From an uncultured Bacteroidota bacterium (lineage in GTDB: Bacteria; Bacteroidota; Bacteroidia; Flavobacteriales; Flavobacteriaceae): DNA of 64,000 nt. The stretch's first letter is position 1. Every line of letters starts with the position of its first letter. The notes under the pieces were generated by a model that was given only the letters and a program-made list of their open reading frames with translations, was not told the origin of the DNA and did no database searches. Below, in pieces: positions 16,839 to 26,167 of the stretch. The translations under genes were made by a program, and so were the position numbers. The DNA lies in assembly GCA_902584445.1 (NCBI GenBank), contig CACHZY010000008.1, positions 1 through 64,000 of the forward strand, given 5' to 3'.

Positions 16839-18533
16839 TCAATCTCTAGTAAGTCGCTTGTATTGTATTCGTTTTGGAATCAAATCGTCACCCAAACGAT
16901 TTTTTTTATTTTCTTCATAATCGCTAAATGAACCCTCAAAAAAATAAACCTGTGAATCCCCCTCAAATGCAAGTATATGAGTACATATCCGATCTAAAAA
17001 CCAACGGTCGTGAGAAATTACAACCGCGCATCCAGCAAAATTTTCCAAACCCTCCTCTAAAGCCCTCAAAGTATTGACATCTAAGTCATTAGTAGGTTCG
17101 TCTAATAATAGCACATTTCCCTCCTCTTTAAGTGTCATTGCTAAATGAAGACGATTTCGCTCACCACCAGATAGAGTGTTAACTTTCTTGTTTTGTTCAT
17201 TTCCGCTAAAATTGAATCTACTTAAGTAAGCACGAGAATTTACCTGTCTTCCTCCCATTATAATCAAATCAAGTTCATCACTAAAATTCGACCAAATGGA
17301 TTTTTCGGAATCAATATTACTATGAGATTGATCAACATAAGCTACCTTGGCGGTTTCTCCCAGATAAAAACTTCCACTATCTGGGATTTCTTCGCCTAAA
17401 ATCATCCTGAATAAAGTTGTTTTTCCCGCTCCGTTTGGACCAATAACACCTACAATTCCGGCTTGGGGTAAGGTGAAATTTAAGTCTTCATACAACAACT
17501 TGTCACCAAAAGCCTTTCTAATTCCCTTTGCCTCAATTACATTAGTCCCCAAACGTGGACCATTAGGGACATAAATCTCTAATTTTTCATCGACTACTTT
17601 TTGATCTTGACTAACTAAACGCTCGTAGTTACTTAATCGGGCTTTTTGTTTGGATTGTCTTCCTTTTGGAGCCATTCGAACCCATTCTAACTCTCTTTCT
17701 AGAGTTTTTTGGCGTTTTGAAGCTTGTTTATGTTCTTGAGACATTCGTTTAGCTTTTTGCTCTAACCAAGAGGAATAGTTTCCTTTCCAGGGGATACCCT
17801 CCCCTTTATCCAATTCTAATATCCACCCAGCAACATTATCCAAAAAGTAACGGTCATGCGTTACAGCAATTACAGTTCCTGAGTATTTAGCTAAATGGTG
17901 TTCTAACCAATGGACAGACTCAGCATCTAAATGATTAGTAGGTTCATCAAGTAATAAAACATCTGGTTTTTGAAGTAACAATCTGCAAAGTGCAACTCTT
18001 CTTCGCTCTCCTCCAGAGAGGTATTCTATCTTTTGATCTCCTGGAGGGGTTCTTAATGCATCCATTGCCAATTCTAATTGACTATCCAAATCCCATGCAT
18101 TAAGGGAATCTATTTGGTCCTGGAGCTTAGCTTGTTTATTCATTAAGTACTCCATCTTTTCAGAGTTTTCATAAACTTCTGGTAAAGTAAATTGATCGTT
18201 GATTTTATTGTATTCCTCTAAAACGGCTACTGCCTCCGCTACACCCTCTCTCACCACTTCACTAACAGTTTTATTAGAGTCAATTTGAGGTTCTTGCTCC
18301 AAGTAGCCAACAGAAAAATCAGAAGAAAAAACTACATCGCCCTGATAATTTTTATCAATCCCAGCAATAATTTTTAATAAGGTAGACTTACCAGATCCAT
18401 TGAGTCCCAAAATTCCAATTTTTGCACCATAGAAAAAACTGAGATAAATATTTTTTATTACTGGTTGGTTAGCCGAAGGGTAAGTCTTTGATACTCCGGA
18501 CATTGAGAAAATTACTTTTTTATCATCTGCCAT
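16839..18533 (-). CDS. ettA: Energy-dependent translational throttle protein EttA (ABC-F ATPase)
   Basis: The 564-residue soluble protein holds two ABC ATPase domains. They have Walker A G-L-N-G-S-G-K-S-T-L and G-P-N-G-A-G-K-T-T-L, signatures L-S-G-G-E-R-R-R-V and L-S-G-G-E-R-N-R-L, and Walker B L-L-L-D-E-P-T-N in each half. A basic linker rich in Lys/Arg/Gln (about residues 255-300) matches the P-site tRNA interaction motif of ABC-F proteins. There are no membrane segments. EttA gates the first elongation steps according to the ATP/ADP ratio. The closeness to EttA rather than Uup or YheS is judged from the N-terminal S-G-V-S-K-T-Y-P and the overall length. Confidence 0.92.
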   Translation of the reverse strand: MADDKKVIFSMSGVSKTYPSANQPVIKNIYLSFFYGAKIGILGLNGSGKSTLLKIIAGIDKNYQGDVVFSSDFSVGYLEQEPQIDSNKTVSEVVREGVAEAVAVLEEYNKINDQFTLPEVYENSEKMEYLMNKQAKLQDQIDSLNAWDLDSQLELAMDALRTPPGDQKIEYLSGGERRRVALCRLLLQKPDVLLLDEPTNHLDAESVHWLEHHLAKYSGTVIAVTHDRYFLDNVAGWILELDKGEGIPWKGNYSSWLEQKAKRMSQEHKQASKRQKTLERELEWVRMAPKGRQSKQKARLSNYERLVSQDQKVVDEKLEIYVPNGPRLGTNVIEAKGIRKAFGDKLLYEDLNFTLPQAGIVGVIGPNGAGKTTLFRMILGEEIPDSGSFYLGETAKVAYVDQSHSNIDSEKSIWSNFSDELDLIIMGGRQVNSRAYLSRFNFSGNEQNKKVNTLSGGERNRLHLAMTLKEEGNVLLLDEPTNDLDVNTLRALEEGLENFAGCAVVISHDRWFLDRICTHILAFEGDSQVYFFEGSFSDYEENKKNRLGDDLIPKRIQYKRLTRD

Positions 18534-18639
18534 AATAACAAATATCTATTTTTTTTAATACGATTTCAAAAAAAATGTATTTAGTTTCGTAGTGTAAAGG
18601 TGAAATAATTAGCACTTTTTACAAACTGTTAAATTTATT

Positions 18640-20268
18640 ATGAGTATAGCTTTAGAGAGAAATAAAGATCAAAATAAACTATTGATCGCTGACCTAAATA
18701 AAAAGATTGCCCAAGTGAAGCTTGGTGGGGGAAAATCGAAGTTAGAAAAAATTCGCTCGCAAGGTAAGATGCCAGCAAGAGAACGAATAAGTTTTCTTCT
18801 GGATAAAAATTCTGACTTTATCGAAATAGGAGCTCTTGCGGGATATGAAATGTATAAAGATGATGGCGGCTGTCCTTCAGGAGGCGTAGTGGTGGTTATG
18901 GGATACATCTCAAAAAAACTTTGCGTTGTCGTTGCAAATGATGTGTCTGTAAAAGCAGGAGCTTGGTTTCCTATCAGCGCTAAAAAAAACCTTAGAGCTC
19001 AAGAAATTGCGTTAGTTAATAAAATTCCTATAATCTATCTAGTAGACAGTTCAGGAGTATTTCTTCCCCGACAAGACGAAATCTTCCCTGACAAAGACCA
19101 CTTTGGACGTATTTTCAGAAATAATGCCCAAATGAGTAGTGAGGGAATTATTCAAATCGCAGCTGTTATGGGAAGCTGTGTTGCTGGAGGTGCGTATCTT
19201 CCAATAATGTCTGATGAGGCGATAATCGTCGATAAAACCGCAAGTATATTTTTAGCTGGCAGCTATTTGGTAAAAGCAGCAATAGGAGAAGATATCGATA
19301 ATGAAACCCTTGGAGGTGCGACCACGCATTCTGAAGTTAGTGGTATAGCAGATTATAAAGCTAAAGATGATCAAGATGCGCTTTATCGTATTAGGGCCCT
19401 AATAGATAAAATTGGTGAGAACTCAAAATCAGGATTTAATCGAGTCGATTCAATACCACCTGTCAAAACTGCAGAGGAGATCTTTGAAATACTTCCTAAT
19501 GATAAATCTCAACCCTATGACACTTATGAAATAATTGAAAGAATAGTGGATAAAGAAAGTATTGATGAATATAAAGCTGCATACGGGAAAACACTTATTA
19601 CAACATACGCCCGAATTGACGGATGGGCGGTTGGTATTGTTGCAAACCAACGAAAAGTGGTTAAAAATAAAAAGGGAGAATTACAATTTGGTGGGGTAAT
19701 TTATGGGGATTCAGCTGATAAGGCAACTCGATTCATTGCCAATTGCAACCAAAGAAAAATACCATTAGTTTTTCTTCAAGACGTTACTGGGTTTATGGTA
19801 GGAAGCAAGGCAGAGCATAGTGGTATTATTAAAGATGGAGCAAAAATGGTCAATGCAATGTCAAATAGCATTGTTCCAAAGTTTACTGTTATTATAGGGA
19901 ATTCAAATGGAGCTGGAAATTACGCTATGTGTGGTAAGGCTTTCGATCCAAGGTTGATTTTTTCTTGGCCTGGTTCAAAAATTGCGGTGATGGGTGGAGA
20001 ACAAGCAGCACAAGTTTTACTTCAAATTGAAAAGTCAAAGCGAAATAAAGAAGGAGAAAAAATAAGCACTAAAACAGAAAGAGCTTTGCTAAATGAAATC
20101 AAATCCAAATATGAGAAACAGACAAATCCCTATTACGCAGCTGCTAGATTATGGACGGATGCGATTATAGATCCATTGGAAACACGAAAGTGGATTAGTA
20201 TTGGAATTGAAGCAGCTAATAATGCTCCAATTGAAAAAAAGTTTAATATGGGGCTTATTCAGGTTTAG
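18640..20268 (+). CDS. Acyl-CoA carboxylase carboxyltransferase subunit, methylcrotonyl-CoA carboxylase beta-like
   Basis: The 542-residue protein is a biotin-dependent carboxyltransferase with two crotonase-like halves. Near the N-terminus is M-P-A-R-E-R-I-S-F-L-L-D, in the first half G-G-A-Y-L-P-I-M-S-D-E, and in the second half F-L-Q-D-V-T-G-F-M-V-G and G-A-G-N-Y-A-M-C-G-K-A-F. The last block resembles methylcrotonyl-CoA carboxylase beta (leucine catabolism) more than the propionyl-CoA form, although substrate cannot be decided from motifs alone. No biotin carboxylase or biotin carrier gene is adjacent, so the partner must be elsewhere. Its stop overlaps the convergent menE stop by 4 bases. 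Confidence 0.88.
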   Translation: MSIALERNKDQNKLLIADLNKKIAQVKLGGGKSKLEKIRSQGKMPARERISFLLDKNSDFIEIGALAGYEMYKDDGGCPSGGVVVVMGYISKKLCVVVANDVSVKAGAWFPISAKKNLRAQEIALVNKIPIIYLVDSSGVFLPRQDEIFPDKDHFGRIFRNNAQMSSEGIIQIAAVMGSCVAGGAYLPIMSDEAIIVDKTASIFLAGSYLVKAAIGEDIDNETLGGATTHSEVSGIADYKAKDDQDALYRIRALIDKIGENSKSGFNRVDSIPPVKTAEEIFEILPNDKSQPYDTYEIIERIVDKESIDEYKAAYGKTLITTYARIDGWAVGIVANQRKVVKNKKGELQFGGVIYGDSADKATRFIANCNQRKIPLVFLQDVTGFMVGSKAEHSGIIKDGAKMVNAMSNSIVPKFTVIIGNSNGAGNYAMCGKAFDPRLIFSWPGSKIAVMGGEQAAQVLLQIEKSKRNKEGEKISTKTERALLNEIKSKYEKQTNPYYAAARLWTDAIIDPLETRKWISIGIEAANNAPIEKKFNMGLIQV

Positions 20269-21338
20269 CAAATTATTAATGTATTAATTGTCTTTTCTCT
20301 CAAATACTTCCCATTGTTTCTTAATATTTCTGATACATAAATGATTTCCTTGGGTACTTCGAGTATATCTAAACCTTTTAATGAAGTTTGGTTCAATTTA
20401 AATTCTCGGAGTAGACGCTCTTCTCCCTCAACAACCAAAACCAGTTTTTCACCCAAAACTTTATCTGGGATTCCGTATACAAAAAACGGAAGATCAATAT
20501 GATTAGCTAATTTTCGCTCAACCACTTCAGGAAATATTTTTACGCCTCCTGAATTAATTACATTATCACGTCTTCCCAAATAAGTAAAGTTTTCCGCATC
20601 ATGCAAATGCACAATATCGTTGGTGTGGATAAGTTTATCTGTAATATAAGGGGCATCTACAACCAAGCATCCTTCCTTATCAACCTCAAGACGAATGCCA
20701 TCCAAAGCTTTGAAAGGCTTTTTAGGAACAGTAAGTTTTGATGCCGCAATATGGGTAATGGTTTCGGTCATACCGTATGTCTCAAAGCAGCGCTGATGTC
20801 TTTCCACTAATTTTTTATTCAAATCTGGAAAAATAGGAGCACCTCCAATAATAAGGGTCTTAATTTGATCTAACTGGTTTAGTGAATTATTCGCTTGAAT
20901 AGGGGTCATAGCAACAAAATCATAAGTTTTATAAAGATTTTCCATCGGATAGGAGCTAGGCTCAACCAATTCAAGTGAAAGTCCAAGAATCATTGCCCTA
21001 ACAAGCATCATTTTTCCAGCAATAAAATCAGCTGGTAAACAATGAAGAGCTGAATCTCCAATTTTAACATTAAAAAAATCTCCAGTTCTTATAGCTGAAC
21101 TTACCATTGCCTGTTTAGAAATTTTAATGATTTTTGAATCACCTTTAGAACCAGATGTTTTTACATTGATGTGGTCAAACTTATCCATCCAGTCCATAAT
21201 AAAATCTCCAATTGCCATTTCATAGGGTATACCCTCTTTTATAAAATCATATCCGATTTCTTTTAACTCCTCAGCCGAGAAATGAAAACCGTTTAACTTA
21301 AAGCGATTGTGGATTTTTGTGTAATGAGGTATTTTCAT
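20265..21338 (-). CDS. menE: AMP-binding enzyme, o-succinylbenzoate-CoA ligase (MenE)
   Basis: The 357-residue protein is a short acyl-adenylating enzyme. It has a P-loop-like K-T-S-G-S-K-G-D-S-K, then I-I-G-G-A-P-I-F, the A5-type motif Y-G-M-T-E-T-I-T-H, and Y-L-G-R-R-D-N-V-I-N-S-G-G-V-K-I-F near the C-terminus. This short form fits MenE of Bacteroidota, which activates o-succinylbenzoate with CoA in menaquinone synthesis. The neighbouring UbiA-family gene and hotdog thioesterase support the assignment, but menB, menC, menD and menF are not in the window. Its ATG overlaps the CPBP gene stop (ATGA), so the two are coupled. Confidence 0.85.
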   Translation of the reverse strand: MKIPHYTKIHNRFKLNGFHFSAEELKEIGYDFIKEGIPYEMAIGDFIMDWMDKFDHINVKTSGSKGDSKIIKISKQAMVSSAIRTGDFFNVKIGDSALHCLPADFIAGKMMLVRAMILGLSLELVEPSSYPMENLYKTYDFVAMTPIQANNSLNQLDQIKTLIIGGAPIFPDLNKKLVERHQRCFETYGMTETITHIAASKLTVPKKPFKALDGIRLEVDKEGCLVVDAPYITDKLIHTNDIVHLHDAENFTYLGRRDNVINSGGVKIFPEVVERKLANHIDLPFFVYGIPDKVLGEKLVLVVEGEERLLREFKLNQTSLKGLDILEVPKEIIYVSEILRNNGKYLREKTINTLIIC

Positions 21339-22243
21339 TCAAATTTATTGGTTAGTTGTTTTTTCCAATCCTTCCATTGATATTTTTTTGCAAATATTAT
21401 TGTTATAATGGGATAAATAAGCAAAAGCGTAATTAAAAGTTCCTTACCCAAAGATGGCTCAGAATTATCTATCAAGATAGACTCAGTTTGAAAAGCAGTC
21501 CATGAAGCTGTTACAAGAAGTGCTGTAACCAGGTTGTTCGCCGCATGAAAGCCTAAAGCTAATTCCATTCCATCATCCATCAGTGTTATAATCCCCAAGA
21601 ATAATCCCGTTCCAATATAATACCATATAAGTTCAAGACCTAGTTTATCAACCTCTGGATTCCACAAATGAAGCAAACCAAATATTATGGAAGTAGAAAG
21701 CAAAGGTCCCCATCGATTTTTGAAAAGAGTACCGAAACCCTGCATTAAATAACCTCGGAATAATAGCTCTTCAACAGATGTTTGGATAGGAATCATTAAA
21801 GCAGCAATAAAAAATAATGTAATGAATGGAATTGGATCAAAGTTTAATTTATAATCTTCAGAATAAATTATGTAATCTGAAACAATCATTATCACAGATA
21901 TAAATCCCCATAATAAAAAAGCAAAAATAATTTTTTGATAATCTATTTTACTTTTGGATGTGATAATTATTTTGAAGGGTTGTATATGAAGTTTAGTAAC
22001 TACAAACCATATGGCAGGTAATGTAATTAAAAATGGAATGAGAATTAAAAATAAACTGAGATTTGGTGGAATCAATGAAAGCACATAGATCTGATTTTCA
22101 CTATTTTCAAAATTTAAATTATTGAAAATTAAGTACAGTGATAATGGAATTTGACCAATAAAATGAAAAAAAATTATAATTAATGTTCCCTTAACATATT
22201 TGATAAATGGATTTTTTTTTGAATCAATTATCTCCAAAAACAT
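21335..22243 (-). CDS. CPBP-family intramembrane metalloprotease
   Basis: The 302-residue protein has about seven or eight hydrophobic segments. It carries the CPBP/Abi motifs: E-E-L-L-F-R-G-Y-L (the paired Glu and Arg), G-L-L-H-L-W-N-P with a metal-ligand His, and G-F-H-A-A-N-N near the end. The family includes CAAX prenyl endopeptidases and bacterial immunity proteins, but the substrate here is unknown. It sits between the PAS-UbiA gene and menE with a gap of 9 bases on one side and a 4-base overlap on the other, so it is part of this operon. I recall CPBP genes next to menE in other flavobacteria. Confidence 0.88.
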   Translation of the reverse strand: MFLEIIDSKKNPFIKYVKGTLIIIFFHFIGQIPLSLYLIFNNLNFENSENQIYVLSLIPPNLSLFLILIPFLITLPAIWFVVTKLHIQPFKIIITSKSKIDYQKIIFAFLLWGFISVIMIVSDYIIYSEDYKLNFDPIPFITLFFIAALMIPIQTSVEELLFRGYLMQGFGTLFKNRWGPLLSTSIIFGLLHLWNPEVDKLGLELIWYYIGTGLFLGIITLMDDGMELALGFHAANNLVTALLVTASWTAFQTESILIDNSEPSLGKELLITLLLIYPIITIIFAKKYQWKDWKKQLTNKFE

Positions 22244-22252
22244 ATTAAATTA

Positions 22253-23599
22253 TCATAAATAAAACGAGATTATTAATACAATACAAAAAATAATTTGAAA
22301 ATAAATTGTTTGAATGTTATAAAAAACAAGATCCCTCGAATTATATTTTTTAATTAATCCAACAGAAATGTATAGAGCATAAACTAATAAACAGAAAAGT
22401 CCTACATAAAAAGGAGGTTTGTTAAAAAAAGGGAATTCCGAGGGCATAACTTTAATAAATGAAAGTAGAGTTACAAAAATTAGCGAATTACTAATTAGAT
22501 AAATCCATCTAGATATTTTTTTTCCAAAAATTACAACCAGATTATTTTTCCCGGTTTTTTTATCTGACTCGTAATCTGGAAATTGATTTATAAATAAAAT
22601 ATTAGTGGTTAACAATCCAAGCGGAATTCCAATAAAAAAGATAGTTTGAATTATCGAGGAATTTAAATCAATACTGATATTTGACATTGAAAACATGCTC
22701 CCTAATGTTAGTAAAGGACCAAATGCTAGAAAAATAGTTAATTCACCTAAACCTTTCCTTGCTGATAGCCTTAGTGGTTTTGCAGTATAAAAAAACCCAA
22801 GAAAAACTCCTGTAGCACCAATTAGAGACATCATAAAAACGTTAGATGAAGATCCAGTAACCATATAACTATTAAAACTTAATATAAGTAAACAGATGAT
22901 AGACAAAAAAAGCATAATATTTCCTAGCGAACTAGTTTTTTTTAAAGTTGTCAAACCCAGTTCGATTGCCCTACTTCCACCTGAAATTTGGGCACCTCTT
23001 AAAATTAAGGATTTTGACCCTACATTAAAATAATCTTTATTTTCTTCATCAGAACCATAACTAACATCAAAAAAATCATTATAAAGATTTGAAAAAATAT
23101 GTAAACAAATGACACCCAAAATCGATATAAATGCATTCAACAGATTTAGAATATTATAAAATGATAGAATATATGCTACGATCATCATCGGAAGAATAGA
23201 AGCAAGTGTAAACCCACCCCTTGTAATTGCTATTCCCTTAATTATTTTTGTGGTAAATTTTATTGGTATGTTAACTCTATCCTCAAGCTCCTTTGTAATT
23301 CCACAATAACCAGTTTGTGGTTTATCTTTTCCATTTGCAAAATTTGGGGTAATAGTGATCTCAGCACCAAATGTAGAGCCATCCTTTCTAATAAAATTGG
23401 TTTTAATATTATTTTCACCATCTTTATCTGCTTTTTCTAACCAACCGAGTACATTTTGAAGTACTATTTCTCCTGGTGAGAAAAGAGATACTCTTTTAAT
23501 TCCAATTAATTCCTTAGGGTCATATCCAAACATTTCTGCAGCTCCTTTATTCATTTTTTGAATAACTCCCTCCATATCACAAATAATAACACTCTTCAT
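22253..23599 (-). CDS. PAS domain fused to a UbiA-family prenyltransferase (MenA-like)
   Basis: Residues 1-108 look like a PAS domain. They begin V-I-I-C-D-M-E-G-V-I-Q-K-M-N and include F-G-Y-D-P-K-E-L-I-G, R-K-D-G-S-T-F and G-Y-C-G-I-T-K-E-L-E-D-R, the classic S-box end. From about 115 on the protein is a multi-helix membrane protein with the two Asp-rich motifs of UbiA prenyltransferases: N-D-F-F-D-V at 174-179 with a following D-E-E-N-K-D, and D-Y-E-S-D at 342-346. Such enzymes attach a polyprenyl chain to an aromatic acid, as MenA does with dihydroxynaphthoate. Its neighbours menE and a hotdog thioesterase suggest menaquinone. The continuous frame with no stop or homopolymer at the junction indicates a real fusion of 448 residues rather than two merged genes. 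What the PAS part senses is unknown. Confidence 0.85.
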   Translation of the reverse strand: MKSVIICDMEGVIQKMNKGAAEMFGYDPKELIGIKRVSLFSPGEIVLQNVLGWLEKADKDGENNIKTNFIRKDGSTFGAEITITPNFANGKDKPQTGYCGITKELEDRVNIPIKFTTKIIKGIAITRGGFTLASILPMMIVAYILSFYNILNLLNAFISILGVICLHIFSNLYNDFFDVSYGSDEENKDYFNVGSKSLILRGAQISGGSRAIELGLTTLKKTSSLGNIMLFLSIICLLILSFNSYMVTGSSSNVFMMSLIGATGVFLGFFYTAKPLRLSARKGLGELTIFLAFGPLLTLGSMFSMSNISIDLNSSIIQTIFFIGIPLGLLTTNILFINQFPDYESDKKTGKNNLVVIFGKKISRWIYLISNSLIFVTLLSFIKVMPSEFPFFNKPPFYVGLFCLLVYALYISVGLIKKYNSRDLVFYNIQTIYFQIIFCIVLIISFYL

Positions 23600-23609
23600 T
23601 TTAAATATT

Positions 23610-24032
23610 TTAAATTTTCTTTTGTAAAGTTAATGTTGTTAACTTGCATATGGAAATTAAATTTTGATTATCATCAAAAACATTAATCTGCCATAGTTGA
23701 GTTGTTCTGCCAAGGTGAAGAGGTTTTGCAATTCCAGTAACATACCCCTTACTTACACTTTTAATATGATTTGCGGATATCTCAATACCTCTCGTAAGAA
23801 CTTCAGGATCACGATTAAAAACAGCCACGGCCGCACTTCCAACAGTCTCAGCTAAAGCAAGTGTGGCTCCTCCATGTAAAATCCCGTCAGGTTGATATAC
23901 TTTTTGTGTAACAGGCATTCTTGCCGATAAAAAATCTTCTCCGACATCAACAAATTCAATTTCGAGGGTTTCCATTAAGTTTCCTTTAGCTATTGCATTA
24001 CAAAAGGATAAGATTTTTTCTTTATCAATCAT
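23610..24032 (-). CDS. Hotdog-fold thioesterase, PaaI/MenI-like
   Basis: The 140-residue protein (start ATG 24032; an in-frame upstream ATG at 24065 is less likely) has the hotdog thioesterase motif H-G-G-A-T-L-A-L-A-E-T-V-G-S-A-A, which carries the catalytic acid of the PaaI/YdiI group. In menaquinone synthesis a hotdog enzyme of this type hydrolyses 1,4-dihydroxy-2-naphthoyl-CoA. The gene is 10 bases upstream of the PAS-UbiA gene on the same strand, with CPBP protease and menE following, so that role is the best guess. A generic phenylacetyl-type thioesterase is the alternative. A strong dnaK terminator lies just upstream, so the unit needs its own promoter; none was recognised. Confidence 0.85.
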   Translation of the reverse strand: MIDKEKILSFCNAIAKGNLMETLEIEFVDVGEDFLSARMPVTQKVYQPDGILHGGATLALAETVGSAAVAVFNRDPEVLTRGIEISANHIKSVSKGYVTGIAKPLHLGRTTQLWQINVFDDNQNLISICKLTTLTLQKKI

Positions 24033-24048
24033 CAGGTCAATAAACAAT

Positions 24049-24085
24049 AAAACCTTCCGCTGCAAATATTCATAGGGAAGGTTTT
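24049..24085 (-). terminator. Rho-independent terminator of dnaK
   Basis: A perfect 10-bp inverted repeat, AAAACCTTCC (24049-24058) and GGAAGGTTTT (24076-24085), with a 17-base loop lies 20 bases beyond the dnaK stop. Read on the minus strand the stem ends in TTTT and AT-rich sequence. Confidence 0.82.
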
Positions 24086-24105
24086 ACGTCAAATTTTAAC
24101 ATGTA

Positions 24106-26022
24106 TTAATCTTTAACTTCCTCGAAGTCTACATCTTGAACATCATCTCCACCCTTGTCTCCTGTTTTTTTATCATCTTCGGCAGTTTGTTGATTTGCAT
24201 TTGATTGACCAGATTCCGCTTGTGCTTTATACATTTCTTCAGAAGCATTTTTCCATGCTTCATTAATTTTTTCCAATGCAACATCAATCAGAGCCAAATC
24301 TTTTGCTTCATATGCTTTCTTAAGTTCCTCTAAAGATGTTTCAATAGGTGCTTTTTTGTCAGGAGATAGTTTTTCTCCAAATTCTTTAAGTTGGCTTTCG
24401 GTTTGGAAGATCATTTGATCTGCAGAGTTGAGCTTATCAACTTCTTCCTTAGCTTTCTTGTCGCTTTCAGCATTAGCTTCGGCGTCTTGTTTCATTTTTT
24501 CAATTTCCTCCTCCGTCAATCCTGAAGAAGCCTCAATTCTAATATCTTGAGATTTCCCAGTAGCTTTATCAGATGCACTTACTTTAATTATTCCATTAGC
24601 ATCAATATCGAAAGTGACTTCAATTTGAGGAGTTCCACGTGGTGCAGGTGGTATTCCATCAAGGTGAAACCTCCCAATAGTTTTATTGTCAGTAGCCATG
24701 GATCTTTCTCCTTGTAATACATGTATTTCTACAGAAGGCTGGTTATCTGCAGCAGTTGAAAACACTTGAGATTTTTTTGAGGGAATGGTAGTGTTTGCAT
24801 CAATTAGTTTTGTCATTACACTGCCCATAGTTTCAATTCCAAGGGATAGTGGAGTTACATCAAGTAACAAAACATCCTTTACGTCTCCAGTCAAAACACC
24901 TCCTTGAATTGCTGCTCCAATAGCTACGACCTCGTCTGGATTAACTCCCTTAGATGGTTTTTTCCCAAAGAAATTTTCTACCTCAGACTGAATAATTGGG
25001 ATACGAGTGGATCCACCCACTAATATTACCTCATCAATTTCTGAAGTGGAAAGTCCAGCATCTTCCAATGCCTTTTTGACAGGAGCTAATGAGCGTTTTA
25101 CCAATTTATCAGATAATTGTTCAAATTTTGATCTAGTCAAAGTTGTAACAAGGTGTTTAGGCCCTGAAGAAGTAGCAGTCACATATGGTAAGTTTATTTC
25201 AGTTTGTTTAGAGGATGATAATTCAATTTTAGCTTTTTCAGCTGCCTCTTTAAGTCGCTGTAAGGCCATTGGATCTTCTCTCAAATCAATCTGTTCAGAT
25301 TTTTTAAAATCATCAGCAAAATAATCAATTAGAACCTGATCAAAATCATCTCCACCTAGGTGTGTGTCACCATTTGTAGAAAGAACCTCAAAAACACCAT
25401 CTCCTAACTCTAAAATAGATATATCGAAAGTTCCACCTCCTAGGTCATAAACTGCAATTTTACTATCACTTCCTTGCTTTTTGTCAAGACCAAATGCTAA
25501 AGCAGCTGCAGTCGGCTCATTTATTATTCTTTGTACTTTTAAACCAGATATTTCACCTGCTTCCTTCGTGGCTTGACGCTGCGAATCGTTAAAATAAGCA
25601 GGAACTGTAATTACAGCTTCGCTAACATCCTGCCCAAGATAATCTTCAGCAGTTTTTTTCATCTTTTGCAAAATCATTGCAGAAAGTTCCTGAGGGGTGT
25701 AAAGTCTTCCATCAATGTCTACTCTTGGTGTATCATTATCTCCTTTTACAACCTTGTAGGCAACAGTTTTAGAATCTTTTGAAGACTCAGTATACTTATT
25801 TCCCATAAACCTTTTTATAGAGGCAATTGTTTTTGTCGGATTTGTAACAGCCTGTCTTTTTGCTGGATCCCCAACTTTGATTTCGCCTCCTTCAACAAAA
25901 GCAATGACAGATGGAGTTGTTCGCTTTCCCTCAGCATTCGGAATTACTACCGGCTCGTTTCCTTCCATTACAGAAACGCATGAGTTGGTAGTTCCTAAAT
26001 CTATTCCAATTATTTTACTCAT
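24106..26022 (-). CDS. dnaK: Chaperone DnaK (Hsp70)
   Basis: The 638-residue protein is a complete Hsp70. It begins [13 protein letters not shown], has the second phosphate loop [12 protein letters not shown] and V-G-G-S-T-R-I-P. It continues through the linker [13 protein letters not shown] into the substrate-binding domain and an acidic C-terminal tail ending D-V-D-F-E-E-V. It refolds proteins with DnaJ and GrpE, neither of which is in the window. It is transcribed alone: a perfect terminator follows, and a dyad symmetry lies 58 bases upstream of the ATG. It is divergent from panB. Confidence 0.98.
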   Translation of the reverse strand: MSKIIGIDLGTTNSCVSVMEGNEPVVIPNAEGKRTTPSVIAFVEGGEIKVGDPAKRQAVTNPTKTIASIKRFMGNKYTESSKDSKTVAYKVVKGDNDTPRVDIDGRLYTPQELSAMILQKMKKTAEDYLGQDVSEAVITVPAYFNDSQRQATKEAGEISGLKVQRIINEPTAAALAFGLDKKQGSDSKIAVYDLGGGTFDISILELGDGVFEVLSTNGDTHLGGDDFDQVLIDYFADDFKKSEQIDLREDPMALQRLKEAAEKAKIELSSSKQTEINLPYVTATSSGPKHLVTTLTRSKFEQLSDKLVKRSLAPVKKALEDAGLSTSEIDEVILVGGSTRIPIIQSEVENFFGKKPSKGVNPDEVVAIGAAIQGGVLTGDVKDVLLLDVTPLSLGIETMGSVMTKLIDANTTIPSKKSQVFSTAADNQPSVEIHVLQGERSMATDNKTIGRFHLDGIPPAPRGTPQIEVTFDIDANGIIKVSASDKATGKSQDIRIEASSGLTEEEIEKMKQDAEANAESDKKAKEEVDKLNSADQMIFQTESQLKEFGEKLSPDKKAPIETSLEELKKAYEAKDLALIDVALEKINEAWKNASEEMYKAQAESGQSNANQQTAEDDKKTGDKGGDDVQDVDFEEVKD

Positions 26023-26079
26023 AATATTTTATTTATATTTTTACTATGTATATTCAAGCATTATGCCATATTAATACTC

Positions 26080-26094
26080 CTGACAGCTTGTCAG
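26080..26094. promoter_or_regulatory. Perfect dyad CTGACA-GCT-TGTCAG between dnaK and panB
   Basis: The 15-base sequence is a perfect inverted repeat of six bases about a 3-base centre. It is 58 bases from the dnaK ATG and 74 from the panB ATG. On the dnaK strand it precedes an element resembling TAATGCTTG by 16 bases, so it could act as an operator or part of a stress promoter. It does not resemble the CIRCE element (TTAGCACTC-N9-GAGTGCTAA). Confidence 0.5.
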
Positions 26095-26167
26095 ATGTAA
26101 TTTTAAAAACTGATGTTATAAATTTTATTTCTACTATAAAAAAAAACTACATTTATAAAAAAAATAA

